Source: JBCCGI01 sp039029355 (lineage in GTDB: Bacteria; Planctomycetota; UBA1135; GCA-002686595). Taken from it: DNA of 64,000 nt. A program made the position numbers and the translations under genes. Where the stretch lies: NCBI GenBank assembly GCA_039029355.1, contig JBCCGI010000035.1, positions 1-64,000 on the forward strand, read 5' to 3'. The notes below the pieces were generated by a model that ran no database searches, was not told where the DNA came from, and worked only from the letters and a program-made list of their open reading frames with translations. Positions 25,645 to 35,050 of the stretch are shown here, piece by piece; the first letter of the stretch is position 1; each line of letters starts with the position of its first letter.

Positions 25645-28600
25645 TCACGCTTCCTCCTCGCGCAGCGACGCATCGGCGGACTCCTCGAGCTCGACCAGGA
25701 GCCGCTCGACCTCCTCCTCGGAGAGGTCGTCGACGCGGTCCAACAGGCGGTCGGGACGCTCGAGATCGGGAGTCTCGGCAACGTGCCCGTTCGTGCCGTT
25801 GCTCCCATTCACGGGCCCGGACTCGATCTTCACCAGCAGCGACGCTCCGAGCTGCCGCAGCGACGGACGCTCGAGGAAGCTCACCATCGGCACCGCGACC
25901 TCGAGCTCGACTTCGACGCGGTTGCGCAGCTCGAGCGCCATCAAGGAGTCGATGCCGAGGTCGGTAAGCGGCTGATCCGGGTGGATGCGGCCATCGGTGC
26001 CGACGGTGCGCGCGACGAGGTGCGAGAGGTGCGCCTCGAGCGCGCCGCCGCGCTCCTTCGCGGGCAGCGCGAGCAGCTCGGCGCGGCTCAGGCTGCGCAC
26101 GGCCGGATCGTCGCGTTCGGTCCCTTCGGCCGGCGCCGCGAAGATCTCGCGCAGGAACGGCCCGGCGGCGGCGCGCGGGTGGTGCGCCGCCCACTCGCGC
26201 CAGTCGTAGTGCACAGGCGCGACGCCGTCGAGGTCGTGCGCCAGCACATGCTCGAGCAGCTCGAAGCCCTGGCGGTCGCTGAAGCCGAGCATCCCGTGGG
26301 GCTGTTGCGCGCCGCGGTTCTCGCGCAGCATGCGGGCCGCCATGCCGCTCTCCTCCCAGAAGCCGAAGCGAACGCTCAGCGCGGTCCGGCCGGCGGCGCG
26401 CAGCTGCTCGGCGTACGCGTCGAGGAACGCGTTCGCGGCCGCGTAGCCCGCGAGGAGCGGCGATCCCAGGATCGACGCGCCCGACGAGAACAGCACGAAG
26501 AGCTCGGGCTCCTCATCGGCGAGCGCACGGTGCAGAGCGTGCGTGCCCACCACCTTGGCGCGCAGCGCGCGCTCGAGGTCGGTCTGCGTCAGGTCGGCTA
26601 CGGCCGCGGGCTCGACCGAGCCCGCCAGGTGGAAGCACCCGCGGACCGGCGGACGGCCTGCCGTGCGCCAGCGGCCCAGCAGGGTGCGCAGCTCGGACTC
26701 GGCGGCGACGTCGACCGCCGCGGTGTCGACGCGCGCGCCGAGGGCCTCGAGCGCGCGGATGCACTCCACCTTCGGCCGCGCCGGATCGTCCTCGGCGAGG
26801 CGCTCCCAAGCGTCGAGCGGCGGCAGCGGCGTGCGCCCCAGAAGGAGCAGGTCGCGCGCCCCACGCTCGACCAACCAGCGCGCGAGCGCGAGCCCCAGCT
26901 CGCCCAAACCGCCGCTGATGAGGTACGTCCCCGCGGGCTCGATCGAGAGCTCGGCCTCGACCTCGGCGCGCGGCGCGCGCACGAGGCGCAGCACGTGGCG
27001 CTGGCCTCCGCGCAGCGCGAGCTGGTCTTCGCCGTCCGTACCGCCGACGAGCAGCTCGGCCGCGCGCGGAGCTTGCGCCCCGTCGTGCTCCGCCGGATCG
27101 AGATCGAGCATCCCGCCGAACACCTCGGGGCGCTCCTGGGCGATCGTTCGCCCGAGGCCCCACAGCGTGGCCTGCGGAAACGCGACGCACGCTTCCTCCG
27201 CCGCGACCGCGTGCGCGCCGCGCGTGACGAGCCAAAGCCGCGTGGCGCCGCCTTCCGGTGCGCGCCGGGCCGCGAGCTCGTTTGCGAGGTTGAGCGCTCC
27301 TCCGAGCGCCGCCGCCTGGCCGGCGGCCAGCTCGCACGGCTCCTGACTCCAAGAGGCGTCGAGGTCGAGCGCCGGCAGGTACGCCACGCCCAACGCGCCG
27401 TCTCCCGGGACCTCGATCTCGTCGAGCAGCCGCGCCCAGCCGCCGCGGCGGCGCGGGTCGAGCTCGCGCTCGCGGAGCGACACGCAACGGCAGGCCGCCC
27501 CGCGCCGCTCGAGCTCCGCGGCGAGCGCGGCCCCGGTTCCCGCCTCGTCGGCGATGACCAGCCAGCGTCCAACGGGCTCGGGCGCGTCGGCCCCCGGCTC
27601 GGGCTCGGCCGCGCGCCAACGGGTGCGGTAGAGGCCGTCGAAGGGCTGCGCGTCGCGCAGGAAGCGGGAGTGGTCCGCGCAGCGCACCGTCGCGATCGAG
27701 CCGACCGCCGCGCCTTGCTCGTCGACGAGGCGCAGCCCGCGGTAGACGGCTCGGTCGTCGGAGGCGCGCTCGGCGTGGATCCAGATGCGCCCCTCCCCGA
27801 CCGCGGCGACGGCGACGTCCGACCAGTGCAACGGCACGGCGACCGCGCCACCGGCGAGCCCTGCGTGCGCCGCGAGCAGGTCGGACACAGCTTCGAAGAG
27901 CCGCGCGGAGCGCGTCGGTACCGCGCCCGGATCCTGCGCCGCGAGGCAGGCAAGCACCTCGTCTTCGCTCCACCAGACCTCCGCCAGCAGCCGGGCTTCG
28001 GGCGCGACGTGGACGCCCGCCTCGTGCAGGAGCCGATAGACCTCGCGGCCGTCGGCGTGCTCCGGGAGAGCTTCGCGCCGCGCGCGCGGGTCGTCGGCCG
28101 TAGCCGGCGACTCGGGCTCGGCGAGGCGGCCCTCGGCCAACAGCTCGGCGACCTGGGAGCTCTCGCCGGGCGCGCCGCGCAGGCGGTAGAGGCGCGCCTC
28201 GCGCTCGCCCGCGTCGCCGCGCACGACCAGCTGCACGGGCAGCGAGCCGTCCGCGCCGAAGAAGGCGGTGTGGTCGACCCGCAGCTCGCGCAGGTGCAAG
28301 GCGTCGGCTCCGGCGGCCTCGCTCAGGAGCTGCACCACGCCTCCCGGCGGAAGCGCGCCCAGCCCTTCGATCCGGCGGCTGAGCAGCCACGACGAAGGCG
28401 CGTCCGACACGTCCGCCTGCCAGAGCGCGAGGCCCGGGTCGTACGCGGGGCGCAGGCCGGGCCCGAGCAGCGAGCCTCCGGACGAGGCCCCGCGTGCGCC
28501 ACCATCGGGCGTCCCGACGCGGCGGACGGTTGCGCGGCGGTCCTCGAACCAGTGCGGGCTGCGGTTCCAGGGGTAGAGCGGCAGCGGCGCGTGCGCGGGG

Positions 28601-31215
28601 CTCGGTCCGTTCAGCCGTTCCCAGCGGACGTCGCGCCCCTCGGCGTAGAGCCTCGCGAGCGACTCGAAGAGCGCGCGGTGCGCGCCGCAGTCCGAGCGCA
28701 GCGAGGGCACCGCGGCGCCGCGCCGGTCGAGGTGGCGCAGCGTGTCGCCGACCGCCGGCGAGAGCACCGGGTGGGTACTCAGCTCGAGGAACAGCTCGAA
28801 GCCGTCGCGGACGAGCGCCGTCACCGCCTCGAAGAAGCGCACCGGCTGGGTCAGGTTGCGCGCCCAGTAGGCGGGTCCGGGAGCGTCGGACACGCGCTCG
28901 GCGACGACGGTCGAGTAGAGCGGCAGCGCAGGCGGCTCGGGCCGGATCTCCGCCAGGCGCTCGGCCAGCTCGGCCTCGAGGTCGGTGCGCTCCTCCTGGT
29001 GCCCGGCCCCCGGGACCGGCAGGATGCGCCCCGCGATGCGCCGCTTGCGCAGGAGGCGCAGCAGCTGGTCCAGCTCGTCGCGCAGCCCGGCCACCACGAC
29101 CGAGCGCGGCCCGTTGTGTACCGCGATCACGAGCGAGTCGCCCGCCTCTGCGAGCAGTGCTTCCACGTCCTCGCGCGAGCCGCGAACGCCCGCCATGCCG
29201 CCCGGCGCGTCGGTCGAGCGCGCTTCGCGGGCCATCAGCTCGGACCGCGCCACCACGACGCGCGCCGCGTCGTCGAGCATCAACGCGCCCGCCACGTGCG
29301 CCGCGGCGACCTCGCCCAGGCTGTGCCCGACGATGGCCTCGGGCACGAGCCCCCACGAGCGCCAGAGCTCGGCGAGCGCGACCTGAACGGCGAACAGCGC
29401 CGGCTGCAGCGACACGAGATCGTCGGGGCGACGCCCGCGCTCGAGGCGTTCGATGACCGCGGGCACGCCGAGGGGGCCGAGCGCTTCGTCGCAGCGCGCG
29501 AGGGCCTCGCGAAACACGGGCTCGCGCAGGAGCTCGGCGGCCTCGCCCGACCAGCCGCTGCCCTGGCCGGCGAAGACGAAGACCAACCGCCGGGGCAGCC
29601 CGCCCACCACGTGGTGGCCGTGCGAGACGCCGGCGCTCTTGCGGCCAGCGAGGTAGGCCTGGACGCCGTCACGCAGCTCGGCGGGCGACGTGAAGGCGAA
29701 GCACGCGCGGTGGTCGAGGTGCGAACGCTGCAGCGCCGCCGCGGCGCAGAGCTCGGCGATCGGCGCGGGGTCGGCGCCGTCGAGCATGCTCCCCCACGCG
29801 CCGGCGAGGCGACGCAGCGACGCCTCGGAGCGGGCGGAGATCGGCAATAGGAAGGCGCCACGCCCCTCGCGGTGCGCGCCGGACGCGGGCCCGCGCTTCG
29901 GCTCCGGCGGCGCTTCGAGCACCATGTGCGCGTTGGTGCCGCCGAAGCCGAAGCAGCTGACGCCGGCGCGCGGCGTGTCGCCCTCGGGCCACGGCTCGGT
30001 CTCGGTCGGCACACGCAAGCCGAGTTGCTCGAGCGATGCGTAGGGGTTCGGCTCGCGGAAGTGCAGGCTGGGCGGAAGGCGGCGCTCGCGCAGCGCCAGC
30101 ACGACCTTGATCAGGCTGGCGACCCCGGCGGCAGACTCGAGGTGGCCGAGGTTCGACTTCACCGAGCCGATGGCCAGCGGGCCCATGCGCGCGCGGTCCT
30201 TGGCGAACACCGCGCTGAGGGCCTTCAGCTCGATCGGATCACCGAGCAGGGTGCCGGTCCCGTGCGCCTCGACATACTGCACGTCTTCGGGCGCGACGGC
30301 GCCGTCGGCGCAGGCGCGGCGCAGGACCTCCTCCTGGGCGCGCCGGCTCGGAGCGGTCAGGCCGTTCGTCGCGCCGTCCTGGTTCACGGCGCTGCCGCGC
30401 ACGACGGCCTGGATCGGGTCTCCGTCGCGCAACGCGAGCGAGAGCGGCTTCAGCACGACCAGCCCGGCCCCTTCGCCACGCACGATCCCGTCGGCCGAGG
30501 CGTCGAAGGGCTTGCAGCGACCGTCGACCGCGAGCGCGCCCGCCTTCGCGAAGCTGATCGCGGGCGCCGGCGACAGGATCAGGTTCGCGCCTCCGGCGAT
30601 GGCGAGCTCACACTCGCCCGCCCGCAGGCTCAAGCACGCGTAGTGCAGCGCGACGAGCGACGCCGAGCAGGCCGTGTCGATCGACACGTTCGGCCCGCGC
30701 AGGTCGAGCGCGTACGACAGCCGGTTGGCCGCGATGCAGAGCGAGCTGCCGGTGCTCCAGTAGGCGTCGATGCGCTCGGGATCCCGCGGCTGGACGAAGG
30801 AGTAGTCGTTGGTGGAGATGCCGACGAAGACGCCCGCCGACGAGCCGGCGAGGTCCTTCGGAACCTGGCCGGCGTCCTCGAGCGCCTCCCAGGCGACCTC
30901 CAGCAGCAGCCGCTGCTGAGGATCGATCCCAGCGGCCTCGCGAGCGGAGATCCCGAAGAAGGCGGCGTCGAAGCCCTCGACGTCGTCGAGGAAGCCACCC
31001 CAGCGGCTGATCGTCCGGCCGGGAGCGTTGGGGTCAGGGTCGTAGAAAGCGTCGGCGTTCCAGCGGTCGGGCGGGACCTCGCGGACGGCGTCGCGGCCCT
31101 CGCGCAGGAGGTCCCAAAAGGCGGTCGGGCTCGGGGCGCCGGGAAAGCGGCAGCCGAGGCCGATCACGGCGATCGGCTCCGCCCCGTCAGGGCGTTCTTC
31201 GGGCGTAGGAGTCAT
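25645..31215 (-). CDS. Type I polyketide synthase, KS-AT-(degenerate DH)-KR-ACP
   Basis: The 1856-residue single module begins with a KS at about 12-435: Cys in DTACSASL, His in EAHGTGT and SNLGHLESAAG. The AT follows at about 540-840 with GHSLGE. A DH-like region (about 900-1180) lacks the catalytic His: the position reads WLLSRRIEGLGALPPGG. The KR (about 1400-1600) has YLISGGLGELG and the Ser/Tyr/Asn pattern in VLFSSGASILG and GYAAANAFLDA. The ACP at about 1715-1790 carries LGIDSLMALELRN, followed by an acidic tail with DLSEEEVERLLVELE, a typical PKS end. There is no TE. One extension giving a beta-hydroxyacyl product is expected, to be handed to the NRPS. The MDR-type reductase gene lies 27 bp upstream. 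Confidence 0.93.
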   Translation of the reverse strand: MTPTPEERPDGAEPIAVIGLGCRFPGAPSPTAFWDLLREGRDAVREVPPDRWNADAFYDPDPNAPGRTISRWGGFLDDVEGFDAAFFGISAREAAGIDPQQRLLLEVAWEALEDAGQVPKDLAGSSAGVFVGISTNDYSFVQPRDPERIDAYWSTGSSLCIAANRLSYALDLRGPNVSIDTACSASLVALHYACLSLRAGECELAIAGGANLILSPAPAISFAKAGALAVDGRCKPFDASADGIVRGEGAGLVVLKPLSLALRDGDPIQAVVRGSAVNQDGATNGLTAPSRRAQEEVLRRACADGAVAPEDVQYVEAHGTGTLLGDPIELKALSAVFAKDRARMGPLAIGSVKSNLGHLESAAGVASLIKVVLALRERRLPPSLHFREPNPYASLEQLGLRVPTETEPWPEGDTPRAGVSCFGFGGTNAHMVLEAPPEPKRGPASGAHREGRGAFLLPISARSEASLRRLAGAWGSMLDGADPAPIAELCAAAALQRSHLDHRACFAFTSPAELRDGVQAYLAGRKSAGVSHGHHVVGGLPRRLVFVFAGQGSGWSGEAAELLREPVFREALARCDEALGPLGVPAVIERLERGRRPDDLVSLQPALFAVQVALAELWRSWGLVPEAIVGHSLGEVAAAHVAGALMLDDAARVVVARSELMAREARSTDAPGGMAGVRGSREDVEALLAEAGDSLVIAVHNGPRSVVVAGLRDELDQLLRLLRKRRIAGRILPVPGAGHQEERTDLEAELAERLAEIRPEPPALPLYSTVVAERVSDAPGPAYWARNLTQPVRFFEAVTALVRDGFELFLELSTHPVLSPAVGDTLRHLDRRGAAVPSLRSDCGAHRALFESLARLYAEGRDVRWERLNGPSPAHAPLPLYPWNRSPHWFEDRRATVRRVGTPDGGARGASSGGSLLGPGLRPAYDPGLALWQADVSDAPSSWLLSRRIEGLGALPPGGVVQLLSEAAGADALHLRELRVDHTAFFGADGSLPVQLVVRGDAGEREARLYRLRGAPGESSQVAELLAEGRLAEPESPATADDPRARREALPEHADGREVYRLLHEAGVHVAPEARLLAEVWWSEDEVLACLAAQDPGAVPTRSARLFEAVSDLLAAHAGLAGGAVAVPLHWSDVAVAAVGEGRIWIHAERASDDRAVYRGLRLVDEQGAAVGSIATVRCADHSRFLRDAQPFDGLYRTRWRAAEPEPGADAPEPVGRWLVIADEAGTGAALAAELERRGAACRCVSLRERELDPRRRGGWARLLDEIEVPGDGALGVAYLPALDLDASWSQEPCELAAGQAAALGGALNLANELAARRAPEGGATRLWLVTRGAHAVAAEEACVAFPQATLWGLGRTIAQERPEVFGGMLDLDPAEHDGAQAPRAAELLVGGTDGEDQLALRGGQRHVLRLVRAPRAEVEAELSIEPAGTYLISGGLGELGLALARWLVERGARDLLLLGRTPLPPLDAWERLAEDDPARPKVECIRALEALGARVDTAAVDVAAESELRTLLGRWRTAGRPPVRGCFHLAGSVEPAAVADLTQTDLERALRAKVVGTHALHRALADEEPELFVLFSSGASILGSPLLAGYAAANAFLDAYAEQLRAAGRTALSVRFGFWEESGMAARMLRENRGAQQPHGMLGFSDRQGFELLEHVLAHDLDGVAPVHYDWREWAAHHPRAAAGPFLREIFAAPAEGTERDDPAVRSLSRAELLALPAKERGGALEAHLSHLVARTVGTDGRIHPDQPLTDLGIDSLMALELRNRVEVELEVAVPMVSFLERPSLRQLGASLLVKIESGPVNGSNGTNGHVAETPDLERPDRLLDRVDDLSEEEVERLLVELEESADASLREEEA

Positions 31216-31242
31216 GCGAGCGCGAGCGGCAAGGCCCGGTTC

Positions 31243-32409
31243 CTAGAGCGGGTTCACCTGGTAGACGGGAAAGTACGTCGAGATGCGACCGGCGGCGAAG
31301 TCGTCGGCGAGGAGCGGGACCTCCTCCCAGCTGTAGACGCGGTCGTCGACGGGCGGGACCCACCCGGTGCGGCTGGCGTACTCCACCGAGACCGCGCCCT
31401 GATCGAGCGGGCAGCCGTGGGTGTGCACGTACAGGTTGTGGCTGATGCACTCGTTGGCACGCGCCAGCGTCAGCATCATCCCGCGCCGCCAGCCGGCGGT
31501 CGTGATCACGCCGCGTCGGGCCAAGGCGCGCTGGGTCGCGCGGAAGACCGGGCCTCCGATGGCGTCGATGAAGATCGAGACCTTGGCGCCGTCGGTGCGC
31601 TCGAGCACGGTGTTCATGAACGTGCGCTCGGCGCGGATGTAGCGCCGCTTGTAGGCGCGGTCGGTCGCGAAGCGCTCGGCGTCGAAGCTCAGGTCGGCGA
31701 AGGGGCGCCGGTCGATCGCCTCCAATCCGCAGGACTCGATCAGCGCCAGGCGCTCGTCGGTCGACGCGATCATTGCGGCGCGGCAGCCGTCGCGCTTGGC
31801 GAGGATCAACTCGCCGAGCGACATGCCTCCGCCCCAGCCCCAGACGATGGGCTTGCCCTCGTTGCCGAACTGCTGCTGCCAGCAGCCGTAGGCGACCTTC
31901 CAGTTCGCCCAGGCCGTCGCGTAGCGGATCGGAAAAGCGGCCCACTGGCGGTACGAGTGTTGGTCGTCCGGCGGGATGTGCAGGAGCTGCTTCCGGTGCA
32001 GCTTGATGCGCTTGGCCAGCATCCCGTACGTCCCGCGGGCGTCGTAGCCGAGGACCTTGATGGTGTGTCCCGCCTCGTCCCACTTGCCGATGGGGACGAC
32101 GATCGCGATCTCACCTTCCTCGAAATCGGTCACGGCCCGTCCGGGGCGCAGCACGCGCACGACGCCCGCGTTGCCGAGGACGATCTGCTCCTCGCCGCGG
32201 ACCTGGCAGATGTCGACCGGGTCGCGTTCGACCGCGTGGGTCATGTTCGCTTCCCAGCAGCCGTAGATCGGCTCGACCAGAAGCTCCTCGTCGGTCGGCT
32301 CGTCGAAGCTAACCTCGCCGAGCTCGAGCGCGCCGGGCCCGCAGTTCGCACCTTCCCCCCGCCGAAGCACCCAGGCCTCGGTCGTGACGGTTCCGCTGAT
32401 GACCGTCAT
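31243..32409 (-). CDS. Medium-chain dehydrogenase/reductase, possibly CCR-like
   Basis: The 388-residue protein has an MDR fold pattern: an N-terminal GroES-like half and a nucleotide-binding half with PIVWGWGGGMSLGELILAK. It lacks an obvious zinc Cys/His cluster. The spacing, the inserted segment before SIFIDAIGGPVF and the GVITTAG strand recall crotonyl-CoA carboxylase/reductases, which make unusual extender units for PKSs. That resemblance is by eye only. Its ATG shares a base with the radical SAM stop (TGATG) and the PKS starts 27 bp downstream, so it is probably a PKS partner, either an enoyl/acyl reductase or an extender-unit enzyme. Confidence 0.6.
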   Translation of the reverse strand: MTVISGTVTTEAWVLRRGEGANCGPGALELGEVSFDEPTDEELLVEPIYGCWEANMTHAVERDPVDICQVRGEEQIVLGNAGVVRVLRPGRAVTDFEEGEIAIVVPIGKWDEAGHTIKVLGYDARGTYGMLAKRIKLHRKQLLHIPPDDQHSYRQWAAFPIRYATAWANWKVAYGCWQQQFGNEGKPIVWGWGGGMSLGELILAKRDGCRAAMIASTDERLALIESCGLEAIDRRPFADLSFDAERFATDRAYKRRYIRAERTFMNTVLERTDGAKVSIFIDAIGGPVFRATQRALARRGVITTAGWRRGMMLTLARANECISHNLYVHTHGCPLDQGAVSVEYASRTGWVPPVDDRVYSWEEVPLLADDFAAGRISTYFPVYQVNPL

Positions 32410-33737
32410 CAGGCCGACCCCGGCGAGTGCGCTGCGCTCTCGAGGAACGAGATGTTCCGCCCGCGGGCGAGGTTGAGCTTGAGGGCGAGCAGCCCCAGCC
32501 CCCAGCCGGACCGAAGGGTGGTCCGCACCGCCGCCTTCGCGACGTTGCCGAGCGAGAAGAACCGGTTGTGAATCCACTGCGTGCCCTCGCGCAGCTGCTC
32601 GGGCGTCATGTTCTTGGGCTGGTAGACGACGTTTGGCGTGACGTACTTCGACCAGTCGCGCTCGATGATGCGGCCTTCGCGCTCGAAGCGCTCGAACATC
32701 GGCGTGCCGGGGTAGGGCACGAGCACGCTGAAGTTCACGAGATCGGCCTGACTTTGGCGGATGATCTCCCAGGTCCGCGAGAAGACGCCCGGATCGTCGT
32801 TGTCGAAGCCGAACACGAAGGCAGCGACGATCGCCATCCCCTTGCGCTGCATGTTGCGCACGGCCTCGACGTAGGTCTTCTGCGGGTCCTGCGCGACCTT
32901 GCGCATCATGTGCTGCGGACCGATCGCGTCGAAGCCCACGAACAGCCCCAGGCAGCCCGACTTCTTGGCCAGGGTGAGCGTCTCGTCGTCGAACGTGATG
33001 TGCCAGGTGGCCTCTCCGGTCCACTTGCGCTTGAGCGGCGCCAGCTGGCGGAAGAGCTCCCGAGCGTACTCCTTGTTGGCGTACAGGTTGTCGTCGACGA
33101 ACAGCAAGGGTCCGGGCGGCAGGTTGCGGATCTCCTCGATCACGCTCTCCACGCTGCGGAAGCGCATCTTGTAGTCGACGACGGCCACCAGCGTGCAGAA
33201 CTCACAATCGAAGGGGCATCCCTTGCTCGTGAGCATCACGTTCGGGATCTGGTAGTCGCGGAACCGCATGTGCTCGCGGTTCGCGGGCGGCGAGGCGTCG
33301 AGGTCCGCGAGCAAACCCGGCTCGTAGCGGGGCTTGAGCTCGCCGCGCCGGAAGTCGTCGATCAGCCGCGGCCACGACAGCTCGGCCTCCCCCACGACGA
33401 TCGAGCTGGCGTGCTGCTCGGCCTCATCGGGGTTCATCGTGACGTGCACGCCCCCGAGAACGACGGGGATGCCGCGGTCGCGGTACTGCTGCGATACCCG
33501 GTACACATGCGGCGCGGTATGCGTCAGAGTCGTGATGCCGACGAGGTCCGGTATCCAGTCGGGATCGACGTCCTCGACCGATTCGTCGACGACCCGAACG
33601 TTCACGTCCGGGGGAGTAAGCGCCGCCACGGTGAACGGCCCGAGGCCGGGGTAGCCGGTCGACTTCCGCATCCGCTTCCGCTCCTTCGCGGAATACGAGT
33701 GCAGCCTGGTGACAGGCTGAATGAGCAAGACGTTCAT
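32409..33737 (-). CDS. B12-binding-type radical SAM protein
   Basis: The 442-residue protein has an N-terminal Rossmann-like cobalamin-binding-type region (MNVLLIQPV to LVGITTLTHTAPHV, VVLGGVHVT). A radical SAM core follows with C-x3-C-x2-C in GCPFDCEFC, then LLFVDDNLYANK and LFVGFDAIGPQ. Class B enzymes of this kind methylate unactivated carbons or rearrange rings. Start ATG 33737 has GGAGG just upstream; the upstream in-frame extension has no features. It leads the operon radical SAM, MDR, PKS. A C-methylation of the acyl or polyketide chain is a reasonable guess. Confidence 0.85.
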   Translation of the reverse strand: MNVLLIQPVTRLHSYSAKERKRMRKSTGYPGLGPFTVAALTPPDVNVRVVDESVEDVDPDWIPDLVGITTLTHTAPHVYRVSQQYRDRGIPVVLGGVHVTMNPDEAEQHASSIVVGEAELSWPRLIDDFRRGELKPRYEPGLLADLDASPPANREHMRFRDYQIPNVMLTSKGCPFDCEFCTLVAVVDYKMRFRSVESVIEEIRNLPPGPLLFVDDNLYANKEYARELFRQLAPLKRKWTGEATWHITFDDETLTLAKKSGCLGLFVGFDAIGPQHMMRKVAQDPQKTYVEAVRNMQRKGMAIVAAFVFGFDNDDPGVFSRTWEIIRQSQADLVNFSVLVPYPGTPMFERFEREGRIIERDWSKYVTPNVVYQPKNMTPEQLREGTQWIHNRFFSLGNVAKAAVRTTLRSGWGLGLLALKLNLARGRNISFLESAAHSPGSA

Positions 33738-33951
33738 GAGTCCTCCAGGAGTTGCGAGCGGGGACTGTCCCTCAGGTTGTAGGCGCATGCGTGCGTTTTG
33801 GTAACCCGTTTCGGCTTCGCGAATCCGGAGCCTTACGACGTCGCGCGTCCGCGCCGGCCCGAGGAAAGCTCTGCGTACAATCGCTCCGACAAACAGCGAT
33901 CTATGGCGATACCGCACGCTCGCTTTCCGGTATCCACTGAGGAGTCTCGCC
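33738..33951. promoter_or_regulatory. Divergent promoter region between radical SAM/PKS operon and desaturase
   Basis: This 214-bp spacer separates two divergent transcription units and must hold both promoters. A TACAAT at 33876-33881 is a possible -10 element for the desaturase, without a convincing -35. I see no other clear site. Confidence 0.3.
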
Positions 33952-34956
33952 TTGCCTACACTCAGCACGCCTTCCGACGCCGAAGTCCGCCGCAAAGTCA
34001 AAGCAGAGCTAGGAGAGGAGCTGCTTCGGCCGCGTCCAACGCGACTGTTCGCGCTCGTTCCGCAGCTCGCATTAATCGTAGGGATAAGCGCCTTCCTCGC
34101 GCTTGCCCGACCTCCGCTCGCCGTCGCGTCCTTGCTGTCGGTTCTGCTAGGAACCTTCTACGGAGCCTTAATGTTCTTCGCACATGAGGTCGGGCACGGC
34201 GCCGTCGTCCGCGGACGTCGCGCGCAGGACGCGGTGCTCTACCTCGGCTGCCTGATCTTCTGCTTCTCGCCCAGCCTTTGGCGCGTGTGGCATAACCAGG
34301 TACACCACGGGAACACGAACGTGCCCGGCCGAGATCCCGACAACTTCGGGGTCGGCGAGGGCCAAGGCGAAGTCCGGCGGCGGCGTTTCCTAAGCATGGC
34401 GCCCGGGATGGGGCTCGCCGGGTTCGCGTTGACGACGGTGGCGTTCGCGCTGGCCGCCCAGGACGTGCTGTGGCGCAAGTCGCGGCGCATGCCGGGTTTC
34501 GAGCACCTCCCGCGCCGTCGCGCGGCGCTCGATTCGCTGGGCATGCTGCTCTTCTGGAGCGCGCTCGCGCTCACGCTCGACGGCTACGGGATCCTGTTCG
34601 TCATCGTCGTGCCGATGCTGGTTGCGAACTCGACCGTGCTGCTCTACGTGTTGACGAACCACATGCTGATGCCGCTCGGGACCCCGACGAACGCGCTGCG
34701 CGGGTCGCTGAGCCTCCGCACCCTGGGCGCCCTGGACGTGGCGCACCACTACTTCAGCCACCACACCGAGCACCACCTCTTCCCCGCCTCGCCCGGCACC
34801 AGCTATCCGGCGGTGCGGGCGGCGCTGCTCCAACATTTTCCGGAAGAGTACCGCCTTATCTCACACGCGCGGGCACTGGAGCTGCTGCGCAGCCGCCCGC
34901 GGGCCGACGACAAGGTCCAGCTCGTCGAGGCGGTCGCGGGGCGCGCCGGCGGCTGA
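33952..34956 (+). CDS. Membrane fatty acid desaturase
   Basis: The 334-residue protein has several membrane spans and three His boxes: FFAHEVGHGAV, WRVWHNQVHHGNTN and HHYFSHHTEHHLFP, of the FA_desaturase group and distinct from the delta-9 type at 21520. The TTG start at 33952 is supported by GGAG at 33941-33944, 7 bases upstream. It is divergent from the radical SAM gene across a 214-bp spacer. It may further modify the lipid chain of the cluster product or serve general membrane metabolism. Confidence 0.85.
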   Translation: MPTLSTPSDAEVRRKVKAELGEELLRPRPTRLFALVPQLALIVGISAFLALARPPLAVASLLSVLLGTFYGALMFFAHEVGHGAVVRGRRAQDAVLYLGCLIFCFSPSLWRVWHNQVHHGNTNVPGRDPDNFGVGEGQGEVRRRRFLSMAPGMGLAGFALTTVAFALAAQDVLWRKSRRMPGFEHLPRRRAALDSLGMLLFWSALALTLDGYGILFVIVVPMLVANSTVLLYVLTNHMLMPLGTPTNALRGSLSLRTLGALDVAHHYFSHHTEHHLFPASPGTSYPAVRAALLQHFPEEYRLISHARALELLRSRPRADDKVQLVEAVAGRAGG

Positions 34957-35017
34957 CGGTCGGCGCGCCGGGTGACCGCGCGGTTACCGAACTCCGCTCG
35001 ACGGCGGGGACGATCCG

Positions 35018-35023
35018 TATACT
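35018..35023 (+). promoter_or_regulatory. Candidate -10 box for the DUF1800 operon
   Basis: TATACT stands out in GC-rich sequence 28 bases before the ATG at 35051. A transcript starting near 35030 would exclude the in-frame GTG at 35024 as the translation start. No strong -35 box is visible. Confidence 0.35.
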
Positions 35024-35050
35024 TTGGTGCGTCCATCCAGCGACGAACCG

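Noticed and set aside
25279..29850. 1523-codon plus-strand frame opposite the PKS
   Set aside because: The Arg/Ala/Glu/Gln-rich, low-complexity translation is antisense to a PKS with intact motifs; it is a shadow of codon bias.
29872..32571. 899-codon plus-strand frame opposite the PKS start and the MDR gene
   Set aside because: No domain is recognisable, and it crosses two well-supported minus-strand genes.
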